A DNA stretch of 64,000 nucleotides, taken from assembly GCA_903873485.1 (NCBI GenBank), contig CAIQOO010000101.1, positions 19,492 to 83,491 on the forward strand. The letters are read 5' to 3'. Made by a program: the position numbers and the translations under genes. Shown in pieces: positions 54,526 to 62,749 of this stretch (positions are counted from its first letter, which is position 1; every line of letters starts with the position of its first letter). The DNA is from an uncultured beta proteobacterium. Its GTDB lineage: Bacteria > Pseudomonadota > Gammaproteobacteria > Burkholderiales > Burkholderiaceae_C. The notes under the pieces were generated by a model. It was given only the letters and a program-made list of their open reading frames with translations. It had not been told where the DNA came from and made no database searches.

Positions 54526-55308
54526 ATGGATTTTGGATTGATCGGAAAGCGTGCCTTGGTGACGGGCGGTAGCCACGGTATCGGGTTGGCTACTGCGATT
54601 GCGCTGGCGCGAGAGGGGTGCGATGTGGCGATTTGCTCCAGAAGCGATGATCGGCTGGCGTATGCTAGGGAGGTGTTGCAGCCATTCCAACGCGAGGTGA
54701 TTGCACGGCCTTGTGATGTCCATTCGGGCGAGTCGATCCAGGCGTTTTGCACTGAGGTGATCGGGACATGGGGCGGGGTCGATATTCTCGTCAACAACGT
54801 TGGTGGCGGTGGTCGGTGGGGGCTTGCCAGTGTGGAAGATACCGATGAGAAAGTCTGGATGGATGTGTACGAAAAAAATGCGCTCGCCACCATCCGTTTT
54901 ACGACCCGGATGCTTCCCTTTATGCGTGCAAAAAAATGGGGGCGAGTCGTGACGATTACCTCCCGTTTGGGGCGCGAGGGTGGCGGGCGTCCATGGTTCA
55001 ATATGGCCAAGGCGGCACAAACCAGCATGATGAAATGCCTGGGGATGAACCATGATTTGGCCGGGGATGGCATTACTTTCAATAGCATCGCGCCGGGCAA
55101 CATCATGATTCCGGGTACGGGGTGGGAAGATGAAATGAAGCGTGATCCGCACGGGTTCCAGAGCTATGTGGCGCAGGAATGTCCATTGGGGCGCCTGGGA
55201 ACCCCCGAAGAAGTCGCGGCGGTAGTTGCGTTTATTTGTTCAGAACAGGCAGGGCTTGTGAATGGCGCTGCCATTGCTGTGGATGGCGGTGAAAGTCGGG
55301 CGTTTTAA
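54526..55308 (+). CDS. SDR-family protein with Phe in place of the catalytic Tyr
   Basis: 260 residues, classical SDR: NADP loop VTGGSHGIGLATAI, NNVG, Ser146 (TITSRLG) and Lys162, but the Tyr of YxxxK is Phe158 (PWFNMAK, codon TTC). The C-terminal GAAIAVDGG is typical. Without Tyr normal hydride/proton chemistry is hard, so it may be inactive, use another acid, or catalyse a different step. A scrambled partial copy of this gene lies at 56171-56294. Confidence 0.75.
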   Translation: MDFGLIGKRALVTGGSHGIGLATAIALAREGCDVAICSRSDDRLAYAREVLQPFQREVIARPCDVHSGESIQAFCTEVIGTWGGVDILVNNVGGGGRWGLASVEDTDEKVWMDVYEKNALATIRFTTRMLPFMRAKKWGRVVTITSRLGREGGGRPWFNMAKAAQTSMMKCLGMNHDLAGDGITFNSIAPGNIMIPGTGWEDEMKRDPHGFQSYVAQECPLGRLGTPEEVAAVVAFICSEQAGLVNGAAIAVDGGESRAF

Positions 55309-55416
55309 CGGCTGCGATACACCTGAATTGATAGCGGTTTGAACTACGTTTGATTGATGCGGCAATGGGTGCGGGGAGGTATGCTGCTAATCCCTCGCCA
55401 TCTCTCAGGAGCCGTT

Positions 55417-55665
55417 ATGAAAATTGTTGTTGATGTACCAAACCACTATTTGGATGCCATGCACCGCGCACCGCAAGATTTTGCCAATGAGGCCAAATTG
55501 GCGATGGCGGCCAAGCTGTTTGAAATGGGGCGCTTGTCTTCCGGCATGGCCGCCAGCTTGATCGGGCTCGACCGCGTCACCTTCTTGGCGCAGTTGCAGC
55601 GCTTTGGCGTGCCCATGATGGACTTGGATGCTGAAGAACTCGCTATGGATGTGCGCAATGCCTGA
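55417..55665 (+). CDS. UPF0175 family protein (putative antitoxin)
   Basis: 82 residues from ATG 55417. It has the pattern of the UPF0175 family (FANEAKLAMAAKLFEMGRLSSGMAASLIGLDRVTF, quoted in parts: LAMAAKLFEMGRLS, AASLIGLDR), a small helix-turn-helix-like domain. Overlaps the DUF3368 gene by 8 bases, the standard arrangement of this pair. Composition differs from the glycan genes around it. Likely antitoxin/regulator. Confidence 0.8.
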   Translation: MKIVVDVPNHYLDAMHRAPQDFANEAKLAMAAKLFEMGRLSSGMAASLIGLDRVTFLAQLQRFGVPMMDLDAEELAMDVRNA

Positions 55666-56149
55666 GCGCAACCCAGTGCTGGTGACCAATACCACGCCGC
55701 TGATCGCCTTGGTCGCGGCTACGGGGAGTTTGGATATTTTGCAATTTTTATACCGTCGGGTCGTTGTGCCGCTGGAAGTTGCGCAAGAAGTGCGAGTTGG
55801 TGGGCAGCAGTCTTTTGGCGTGGATGTGTTTAACCGTGCCGACTGGCTGGATATCCAAAGCACACCAGTCCCACTGCAGCCATTTTTGAAGAATTCTTTG
55901 GATGTTGGCGAAGCCAGCGTGATCCAAACTGCTATGAATTTGGAGTTGCCTCTGGTGTGTATTGATGAAACGGCTGGCCGACGCGTTGCGCGACTGTGTG
56001 GCTTGACCTTGACGGGCTCAATTGGCGTTTTGCTCAAGGCGCAGCGTTTGGGCTACAGCATTGCGATTCCCCATGCTCTACAGCGCATGCGTGAACATGG
56101 CATTTGGCTCAGTGACAAAGCGGTGCAGTTCGCCTTGACGCAAGCTTGA
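55658..56149 (+). CDS. DUF3368 PIN-like protein (putative toxin)
   Basis: 163 residues. VTNTTPLIALVAATGSLDIL, LDVGEASVIQTAM, CIDETAGRRVARLCGL and LTGSIGVLLKAQRLG are DUF3368 segments. PIN-like proteins are often RNases of toxin-antitoxin pairs; the first acidic position reads Asn (TNT), which also occurs in the family. Overlaps the UPF0175 gene. Interrupts the glycan operons and adjoins a duplicated SDR fragment, so it is probably an insertion. Confidence 0.78.
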   Translation: MPERNPVLVTNTTPLIALVAATGSLDILQFLYRRVVVPLEVAQEVRVGGQQSFGVDVFNRADWLDIQSTPVPLQPFLKNSLDVGEASVIQTAMNLELPLVCIDETAGRRVARLCGLTLTGSIGVLLKAQRLGYSIAIPHALQRMREHGIWLSDKAVQFALTQA

Positions 56150-56170
56150 ACTACACACGCACCACGTGGA

Positions 56171-56294
56171 TGGCGGTGGTCGGTGGGGGCTTGCCAGTGT
56201 GGAAGATACCGATGAAAAAGTCTGGATGGAGGTGTACGAAAAAAATGCACTCGCTGCCATTGCGGTGGATGGCGGGGAAAGTCGGGCGTTTTGA
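56171..56294 (+). pseudogene. scrambled remnant of the SDR gene at 54526
   Basis: 56171-56256 is nearly identical to the SDR gene at about 54804-54888 (TGGCGGTGGTCGGTGGGGGC and on). It then jumps to the gene's 3' end, matching 55267-55305 (GTGGATGGCGG ... GTCGGGCGTTTT), and the downstream 40 bases (GAATTGATAGC..TTTGAACTACG) match 55322-55350. So the copy has lost about 380 bases in the middle. It carries no start and no function. Confidence 0.9.
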
Positions 56295-56412
56295 ATGGCC
56301 GAGATGAACCTGAATTGATAGCAGTTTGAACTACGTCAATTTGCCACTAGCCTACATTAAACAAGCGCATCATGCTATTGTTTTGCGTGTATATTTCTAA
56401 AGTCTTGGCGCA

Positions 56413-57420
56413 TCACATCTTGGCAAGGTCCAGTCCTTGGGGTGGTGTTGGCGACGCAGGGTGTACGAAAAAGCGGGTTATTCCATGCTCTTCCAAGATG
56501 GCATCCATCAATCGGGTTGGCAGCGTTCCCTTCTCCACGGCCTGTACATTGCGTGAAACCTCGTCCTCTGTCAGCATTCCGGCGAGTACGGTGGCGACCC
56601 CTTGAAATGAAAAACAGAACCTGAGTGCGGCTTCGTACAGTGGGCCGGCACCGTGCTGCTGAACCAGCCGCGCGAACAGTGCACTGCCTTCGATCCAGCA
56701 TTCCCGTTGCGCCACGGGCCAGCCAAGCCGGTGATCTCCGTCCGGAAAAACCGTAGTACGGTCAATGTGTCCGCTGAGGAAGCCAAAACACAGCGGTGTG
56801 CGGGCGATCAGGCATTGTTGATGTTCTTGCAGTCGTGTCAGCAGTTGGCACTCCTGTGCACGGATGTCCATCATGTTGAAATTGGACTGAATGGTCGCTA
56901 TCTCGGGATGATCCTGAAGTGCCAATGCATCTTCCGGTGAGCGCACTGATACCCCCAGTGCACGTACCTTGCCTTCCGACACGAAAGTATTCAGGGTGTT
57001 CAGAATATCCGGTTGCGTTTGCAGCCAACCCGTTGGAGGATTATGAAGTTGCAATATATCCACATATTCGGTCTGAAGTCTGCGCAGGCTATTTTCCAGA
57101 GAAGCACGCATCCCTTTGGCCGAAAAATCGGACGGGCCGTCATAGGAATTCCAGCCGACTTTGGTGGCTATAATTACGGAATTACGCACAGATTTGAAGG
57201 CCCGCCCCAGCAGGGTTTCACTGTGACCAGCTCCGTAGACATTGGACGTATCAAACAGCGTTATTCCAGATGCCGCAGCGTGGTGCAAGGCACGCAACGA
57301 TACTTTGTCATCGGTTTCCCCATAAGACGTGGCACCGGGAGTCCGCCCGCCAACTCCCCATGCGCCAAATCCAAGCACTGAAACTTCAATAGGGGTTTTG
57401 CCGAGTCGCTGGTATTGCAT
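56413..57420 (-). CDS. aldo/keto reductase
   Basis: 335 residues from ATG 57420 (MQYQRLGKTPIEVSVLGFG), 7 bases after the radical SAM gene. The catalytic tetrad is visible: Asp and Tyr in FDTSNVYGAGHSE, Lys in IATKVG, His in LQLHNPP. Late NADPH-binding segment (GVATVLAGMLTEDEV). In this context it could reduce a sugar carbonyl, perhaps the ketone left after two-carbon addition (inference). Last gene of the minus-strand operon. Confidence 0.85.
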   Translation of the reverse strand: MQYQRLGKTPIEVSVLGFGAWGVGGRTPGATSYGETDDKVSLRALHHAAASGITLFDTSNVYGAGHSETLLGRAFKSVRNSVIIATKVGWNSYDGPSDFSAKGMRASLENSLRRLQTEYVDILQLHNPPTGWLQTQPDILNTLNTFVSEGKVRALGVSVRSPEDALALQDHPEIATIQSNFNMMDIRAQECQLLTRLQEHQQCLIARTPLCFGFLSGHIDRTTVFPDGDHRLGWPVAQRECWIEGSALFARLVQQHGAGPLYEAALRFCFSFQGVATVLAGMLTEDEVSRNVQAVEKGTLPTRLMDAILEEHGITRFFVHPASPTPPQGLDLAKM

Positions 57421-57427
57421 GGGGTTC

Positions 57428-59401
57428 TCAATAATGGCCCGCCAACTGGCGTTCCGAGGTTTTGTTGGAATACAGATAGGCACCCTTCTTGTTACCCCAC
57501 CAGACCACCTCGCGGCACCAGCGCTGCAAATCATCATAGTATGCTGCGGATCTTTCCACGTGCACTGTGGTTGGTTTTTTCTGTATTTCTGCCATTTTTC
57601 CGGAACGTATGTTCTGGTAAAAACTGATCAAATCAAAATCCAGGTCAACATGAATGTCGGAGGTTACACCGGGTTGTTTGATGAGTGCAATATTCAATTT
57701 CAGGGCATCCGCAAGCACATGTTGCGCCATTGACTCTGGATTCTCGACCAGTTGGCTGCGCAGCAGGCGATCGGCTTCTTCGTACAAAGCGGCCAGACGT
57801 CCTTCCACGGATAATCGGATAAACTGGAATTCATCTGCCGGCCAATAGATACCAAGGTATTCTTTGGAATAGACATATTCCGAACCGCCCTGCTGGATGG
57901 AGCTGGCTTCCTGCAAAAAGAAATCCCTTATCTGCGCAATCAGCGGATAGTCGTCCGCGCTGACGTTCATGAAGGATTCAATCAATTCACCATAATGCAT
58001 TCCGGTACTTTGGTGCTGCACCATCAAGGGTATCTGCATGATTTTGTCAAAGTACAAAAACGCGGTCATCCAACTGAAGGCACGTGTACGCCGCCACTCT
58101 GCCGGTGGGGTGGCGTGTGTGCTGATAACAAGTTCCTGGTATTCGGCAACATCATCTTCGGACACCAGCTTTTCACCGTGAATATTGATGATCTCGGAAC
58201 GAACCACCTGGATGCCATATTGTTTCTGGTAGGCCGGATTACCCATCTCGGCATTGGGCAGGATGGACAGGTTATTGAACTGAATTCGGTTGTGCTGTCC
58301 ATCCTGTATCAGGCGACTGACCCCGGCTACAAAGGTCTGGTAGGTCTCTCCGGGCAGACCCAAAATCAGATCACTATAGGTTTCCACTCCGTCCAGCGTA
58401 AAACGCCGCTGCAGTTCGGAATAGGTCGCCGTGGAGATATTGTCGCGTTTGATCGCAACCAGTGTCGGCATGTCAACGCTTTGCATGGATAATGCAACGC
58501 CCTTGTTCAGTCCGGCATCGGAAAGTATTTTTTGGGCCAGATAGGCGCGTTCCGTGGCATTTTTGGTATTTTGAACCGACAGTGCCACGGGATATCCGGT
58601 TTTGGCTTTGACCTTTGCTACATATTCTGCAATTTCAAGATCGCGCTTTTGAATCCCAAAATTGGCATCGCAGCAGAAGATATATTGAATTTTTTTGTCG
58701 GCAAACCAGTCGGCTTCGGCCATCAGGCGATCCATGCCAAACTTCGTCACTTTGGCCGCTGTAGCTGATCCCCAATCACAAAAGGTGCAACGAAACGGAC
58801 AACCACGGTTGGTTTCCCACAGTCCAATCCAGGCTTCGTGGGGATTGGCTGCCATCAGGGTATCGAACGTGCCTTCCAGGAAGGGCGAAGGAACTTCATC
58901 CAGCTCCCTGAACCGCTCACGTGCCGGGGTGCGTATATAGTTTGAAGCGGCATCTACGAAGCTGATGCCCGCAATGGTAGCCCAGTCCCGGCAGGGGAAC
59001 TGGTCCAAAATCTCCACAAAGGTTTTTTCGCCCTCATTGTGTACCGCAAGGTCAATAAAGGGGTTTTGACGCAACCAAGGCTCAGGTAAATCCGGCACAT
59101 GCGGCCCGCCCAACACGATCAGTATGTCCGGTTTGGCGGCTTTCAATCTGCGCGCAATTTCCAGAGAAATTTCATGGTTCCAGACATACACACTCAAGCC
59201 CACAATGTCTGCGATTTTCAGTCGCTCCACGATGGTGGTGATGGATTCCCGTTTGTATATTCCCGGCAGAAAATGCAGCCGGCCCGGATTGCGGGCATTC
59301 TTTTCTGCATACACCTGCAGCAGACCCGTCGAATAGGGGAGGTAATTCTGGCCTGAAAAACTGTTGTTGATTTGAACCAGACCGACGCAAATATGTTCCA
59401 T
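57428..59401 (-). CDS. B12-binding-domain radical SAM enzyme (second)
   Basis: 657 residues. N-terminal cobalamin-binding-like domain (about 50-135, ADIVGLSVYVWNHE ... VLGGPHVPDLPEPW), radical SAM core with CPFRCTFC (Cys201, 205, 208), and a long C-terminal extension (about 420-657) with many aromatic residues. The domain order matches class B-type radical SAM methyltransferases, although cyclases and rearrangement enzymes share it. It sits between E1 beta and the AKR with short gaps, pointing to action on the same substrate. The substrate is unknown. Confidence 0.82.
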   Translation of the reverse strand: MEHICVGLVQINNSFSGQNYLPYSTGLLQVYAEKNARNPGRLHFLPGIYKRESITTIVERLKIADIVGLSVYVWNHEISLEIARRLKAAKPDILIVLGGPHVPDLPEPWLRQNPFIDLAVHNEGEKTFVEILDQFPCRDWATIAGISFVDAASNYIRTPARERFRELDEVPSPFLEGTFDTLMAANPHEAWIGLWETNRGCPFRCTFCDWGSATAAKVTKFGMDRLMAEADWFADKKIQYIFCCDANFGIQKRDLEIAEYVAKVKAKTGYPVALSVQNTKNATERAYLAQKILSDAGLNKGVALSMQSVDMPTLVAIKRDNISTATYSELQRRFTLDGVETYSDLILGLPGETYQTFVAGVSRLIQDGQHNRIQFNNLSILPNAEMGNPAYQKQYGIQVVRSEIINIHGEKLVSEDDVAEYQELVISTHATPPAEWRRTRAFSWMTAFLYFDKIMQIPLMVQHQSTGMHYGELIESFMNVSADDYPLIAQIRDFFLQEASSIQQGGSEYVYSKEYLGIYWPADEFQFIRLSVEGRLAALYEEADRLLRSQLVENPESMAQHVLADALKLNIALIKQPGVTSDIHVDLDFDLISFYQNIRSGKMAEIQKKPTTVHVERSAAYYDDLQRWCREVVWWGNKKGAYLYSNKTSERQLAGHY

Positions 59402-59424
59402 GGCATGCTCCGAATATATTCAGC

Positions 59425-60498
59425 TCAGAACGGCCCTTTGAAGCTTTTGTAAAAATCAGTCATGGCCTTGTGCTGTGGAATGATTACACCATGCTCTATT
59501 TTCCCCCGTACCAGTCGGGCCACGGCATCAATGGTTCGGTGCAGATCAGGGTAGTAAATATCTTCCAGCGCCTTGGCGGTGGGACAGGGTGCCGCAGCCA
59601 TTCCCAGATTGACGACCGGGGCTTTGAGCACGGACGGATCGGTCTCCGCGACGATACGGCATACCTCCGCCGCTACGCCATAGGCCAGCCACGAGGTGTC
59701 GGCAACCAGCAATCGACCTGTTTTTGCAACGCTGGACATGATGAGGGCACGGTCCGGGTTGGAGATGTTGTGCAGGTCAATGACTTCGCATTCGATCCCA
59801 AAATCGGCCAGATAGGATGCAGCGCGAAGCGCTTCCAGCACCATGATGGAGGTGGCCACAATGGTTACATCACTGCCTTCGCGTGCCAGTCTGGATGCCA
59901 GAGGGTTTTCTACCGGGGGCCGGTTGCTGGTATCAAAGGCCAGGTCGTACATCAACCGGTGTTCAAACACGATGACAGGCCCCTTGTGGTGCGCCACCGC
60001 ATGTGCGTAACTTTGCACTATCGCATCCGGGGTGGAGGGCATCAACACCAGCAGTCCCGGAATATGGGCAAACAGCGATTGCAACGACTGTGAGTGCTGC
60101 GCGCCTTGCCCCCAAGACCTGCCAATGACCATGCGCACCAACATCGGAACACGAAACAGCCCGCCAAACATGTACCGGTATTTGGCCGCCATGTTGATGA
60201 GTTGGTTCATTGCCAACAAGCCAAAATCAGCGCGGATATGGGTATTGATCGGGTACAGACCGGTCAAGGCTGCGCCCACGCAGATGCCGGTGACTGCGTC
60301 CTCAGACAGGGGTGTTTCAATGACGCGTCCGGGAAATTCGGTACGCAAATTGGTGGTGGTGCCAAAGATGCCTTTGAAGTCGCAAACGCCTTGGCCAATA
60401 AGGATGGTGTTCGGATGGTCGGTCAATGCGCTGCGCATGGCAACGGCCAAGCCGTCGCGGTAGGTGGCGATTGCTGGAAGTCTGTGAGGTGTGTTCAT
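59425..60498 (-). CDS. TPP-dependent 2-oxoacid dehydrogenase E1 beta-like subunit, pair 2
   Basis: 357 residues. Keeps the TPP glutamate (ETPLSED) and active-site His (WGQGAQHSQS). Shares with pair 1 the unusual GQGVCDFKGIFGTT loop and the C-terminal FKGPF. Follows E1 alpha by 18 bases and precedes the radical SAM gene by 23, so they form one operon. Similarity to pair 1 is clear but the sequences are well diverged, so this is not a recent duplication. Confidence 0.85.
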   Translation of the reverse strand: MNTPHRLPAIATYRDGLAVAMRSALTDHPNTILIGQGVCDFKGIFGTTTNLRTEFPGRVIETPLSEDAVTGICVGAALTGLYPINTHIRADFGLLAMNQLINMAAKYRYMFGGLFRVPMLVRMVIGRSWGQGAQHSQSLQSLFAHIPGLLVLMPSTPDAIVQSYAHAVAHHKGPVIVFEHRLMYDLAFDTSNRPPVENPLASRLAREGSDVTIVATSIMVLEALRAASYLADFGIECEVIDLHNISNPDRALIMSSVAKTGRLLVADTSWLAYGVAAEVCRIVAETDPSVLKAPVVNLGMAAAPCPTAKALEDIYYPDLHRTIDAVARLVRGKIEHGVIIPQHKAMTDFYKSFKGPF

Positions 60499-60516
60499 GG
60501 CAAGTGGGCAACAGGT

Positions 60517-61458
60517 TCAGATGACATCGGTCAGCAGTTCGGAGATGTCGGGCACAGGGCTGGCCTCGGCAAAGGCGACGGCGGCTGCAATTTCTGTATC
60601 CAGTTCCGGGCGCAGTGCATGGATCAGGGCCGCGTCCTGGCACAGGGCATCCTCGGCTTTCCATGCATCCATGTCCGCTTGTGAGCGGTACCCGGCAGCA
60701 AAGTCTTCGCCTGGCCCCACATGCTCCTTGTAACGGCAGGTGATGACCTCCAGCAACCGGGGTTTTCCATCCTGGCGAATGGCTGTGGCGATGCTGGCGG
60801 CGGCATCTCCCACTTTGAGAAAATCCCAGCCTTCTTCCAGCCGCATAGACTCTATTCCATAGGCTCGGGCGTGTTGGTGTATCTGATAAGACTGGCGTTC
60901 AGCCAAATTGGCGTGTACTGCCAGACCGTTGTTTTCGCAGAGAAAAAATACGGGCAGGCTGTACAAGGCGGCAAAGTTCAAGGACTCGTGGTAGGTTCCC
61001 TGCTCGGTGGCACCATCGCCGAAGCACACCACGCTCAATCCATCCTTTTTTTGTATCCGGTGGGCCAAGGCGGCACCCACGGCCAGCGACAGGGTGGACG
61101 CAACCACCGCCGAAGCGCCCATCACGCCCACACTAGGGGCCGCCAAGTGCATGGAGCCCGCCTTGCCTTTGGAAACGCCGGTAGCCCGACCATACAACTC
61201 GGCCATCATCAGGCGCAAATCGCCACCTTTAGCGAGGTAGAACGCGTGGCCGCGGTAGGTGATGAACAGAAGGTCTTCCTTGCGCAAGGCTTCGCAGACA
61301 CCTACTGCAACCGCCTCCTGGCCGATGGACAGATGCATCGGGCTCTGAATTTTGTCGAAAGGGTACAACTCGATGAGTTTTTCTTCCACAAGTCTGATTC
61401 TGAGGGCTTCCCGAAACAGTTTTCGGTAGCGTTGGATATCCGATGGCGGCGTGTGCAT
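60517..61458 (-). CDS. TPP-dependent 2-oxoacid dehydrogenase E1 alpha-like subunit, pair 2
   Basis: About 313 residues from ATG 61458; ATG 61488 or 61506 are alternatives and none has a clear ribosome binding site. MHLSIGQEAVAVGVCEAL, GKAGSMHLA and the full TPP motif GDGATEQGTY ... CENNG are canonical. First gene of the operon E1 alpha, E1 beta, radical SAM, AKR. Divergent from hddA with a gap of about 290 bases. No E2/E3 nearby. Confidence 0.85.
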   Translation of the reverse strand: MHTPPSDIQRYRKLFREALRIRLVEEKLIELYPFDKIQSPMHLSIGQEAVAVGVCEALRKEDLLFITYRGHAFYLAKGGDLRLMMAELYGRATGVSKGKAGSMHLAAPSVGVMGASAVVASTLSLAVGAALAHRIQKKDGLSVVCFGDGATEQGTYHESLNFAALYSLPVFFLCENNGLAVHANLAERQSYQIHQHARAYGIESMRLEEGWDFLKVGDAAASIATAIRQDGKPRLLEVITCRYKEHVGPGEDFAAGYRSQADMDAWKAEDALCQDAALIHALRPELDTEIAAAVAFAEASPVPDISELLTDVI

Positions 61459-61750
61459 GTCGTGGGATGGCGATTGCGGGAAGATCATTTGCTGATAAGA
61501 CCTCATGGTTGATATGACGCTCGCCCGCATGGCTTTGCAAGACGGCCCGGCAGAGGTAAACGTCGCCGCAGCACTTTGGAACAAGTTCGAATGGAAGCCG
61601 AGTTTAATCGATGGAGTCTGCGCAAAAAAATAACGGGGATTTCCACACCATTTGGCATACAATCGACGCACGCCATTCGCCGATGATATGCGCGTGCCAG
61701 GATCGTTTCCGGACGGTCATTTTTTTCACAATTCCCTTGAGATTTAGACA

Positions 61751-62749
61751 ATGATCGTCAGCAGGACACCGTTTCGCGTCTCATTTTTTGGCGGCGGTAC
61801 CGATTATCCGGCCTGGTATAAGGAAAATGGTGGGGCGGTACTGAGTGCATCCATCAACAAGTACTGCTACATCACCTGCCGCCATCTGCCCCCCTTTTTT
61901 GACTACAGATACCGGATACGGTATTTCAAGCGGGAGGAGGTGAATACCATTGATGAAATCGAACATCCGACGGTGCGCGAGAGCCTGCGCCTCATGCAAT
62001 TGGACAAGGGACTGGATATTGTTCACCACGCCGATTTGCCAGCGCGCACCGGAATGGGGTCGAGTTCGACCTTCACCGTTTGTCTGCTGCATGCACTGTA
62101 CGCGCTCAAGCATGAGATGCCGACCAAGCGGGAACTGGCCTTAATGGCCATTCATATTGAGCAGAATTTGCTGAAGGAAAATGTGGGCTCGCAGGATCAG
62201 ACTATTGCGGCTTTTGGCGGATTTAACCGGATTGATTTTGGTGGGCCGCAGGAGTTTGCGGTAACGACCCTAATAGTGGATCCAGCTAAACTTGCATCGT
62301 TGCAGGCGCATTTGATGCTGTTTTTCACGGGATTTCAACGAACAGCTTCTGAAATTGCGAGGAAACAGATTGAATGTATTCCGGCGAGTACGTCCAATCT
62401 AAGGCAAATGATGGAAATCGTGGAAGATGCGCAAAGAATACTGACCAGCCAAAACCGCAGCATTGCCGAATTCGGGCTGCTATTGGGTGAGCAATGGCGG
62501 ATCAAGCGAAGCCTGACCGCCCAGATTTCCAATCCTGAAATTGATGCCATTTACGACAACGGCATGAAGGCCGGTGCCATTGGTGGAAAACTGTTGGGTG
62601 CCGGAGGCGGCGGGTTTGTGCTGTTTCTGGTGGAGCCCGATCATCAGGAATCTGTGCGCCGTGCCCTCAGCAATCTGTTGTATGTGCCCTGCCGGTTTGA
62701 CCATCTGGGAAGCCAGATTATTTACCATGTCAAAGATGATGATTACTGA
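61751..62749 (+). CDS. hddA: D-glycero-alpha-D-manno-heptose 7-phosphate kinase (HddA-like GHMP kinase)
   Basis: 332 residues. Starts IVSRTPFRVSFFGGGTDYPAWY, a strong HddA signature; GHMP ATP loop ARTGMGSSSTFTV; C-terminal GGKLLGAGGGGF. HddA phosphorylates heptose 7-phosphate at C1 in the GDP-D-glycero-alpha-D-manno-heptose route (GmhA, HddA, GmhB, HddC). gmhA and gmhB are not in the window and may lie beyond its right edge. Overlaps the next gene. Confidence 0.88.
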   Translation: MIVSRTPFRVSFFGGGTDYPAWYKENGGAVLSASINKYCYITCRHLPPFFDYRYRIRYFKREEVNTIDEIEHPTVRESLRLMQLDKGLDIVHHADLPARTGMGSSSTFTVCLLHALYALKHEMPTKRELALMAIHIEQNLLKENVGSQDQTIAAFGGFNRIDFGGPQEFAVTTLIVDPAKLASLQAHLMLFFTGFQRTASEIARKQIECIPASTSNLRQMMEIVEDAQRILTSQNRSIAEFGLLLGEQWRIKRSLTAQISNPEIDAIYDNGMKAGAIGGKLLGAGGGGFVLFLVEPDHQESVRRALSNLLYVPCRFDHLGSQIIYHVKDDDY

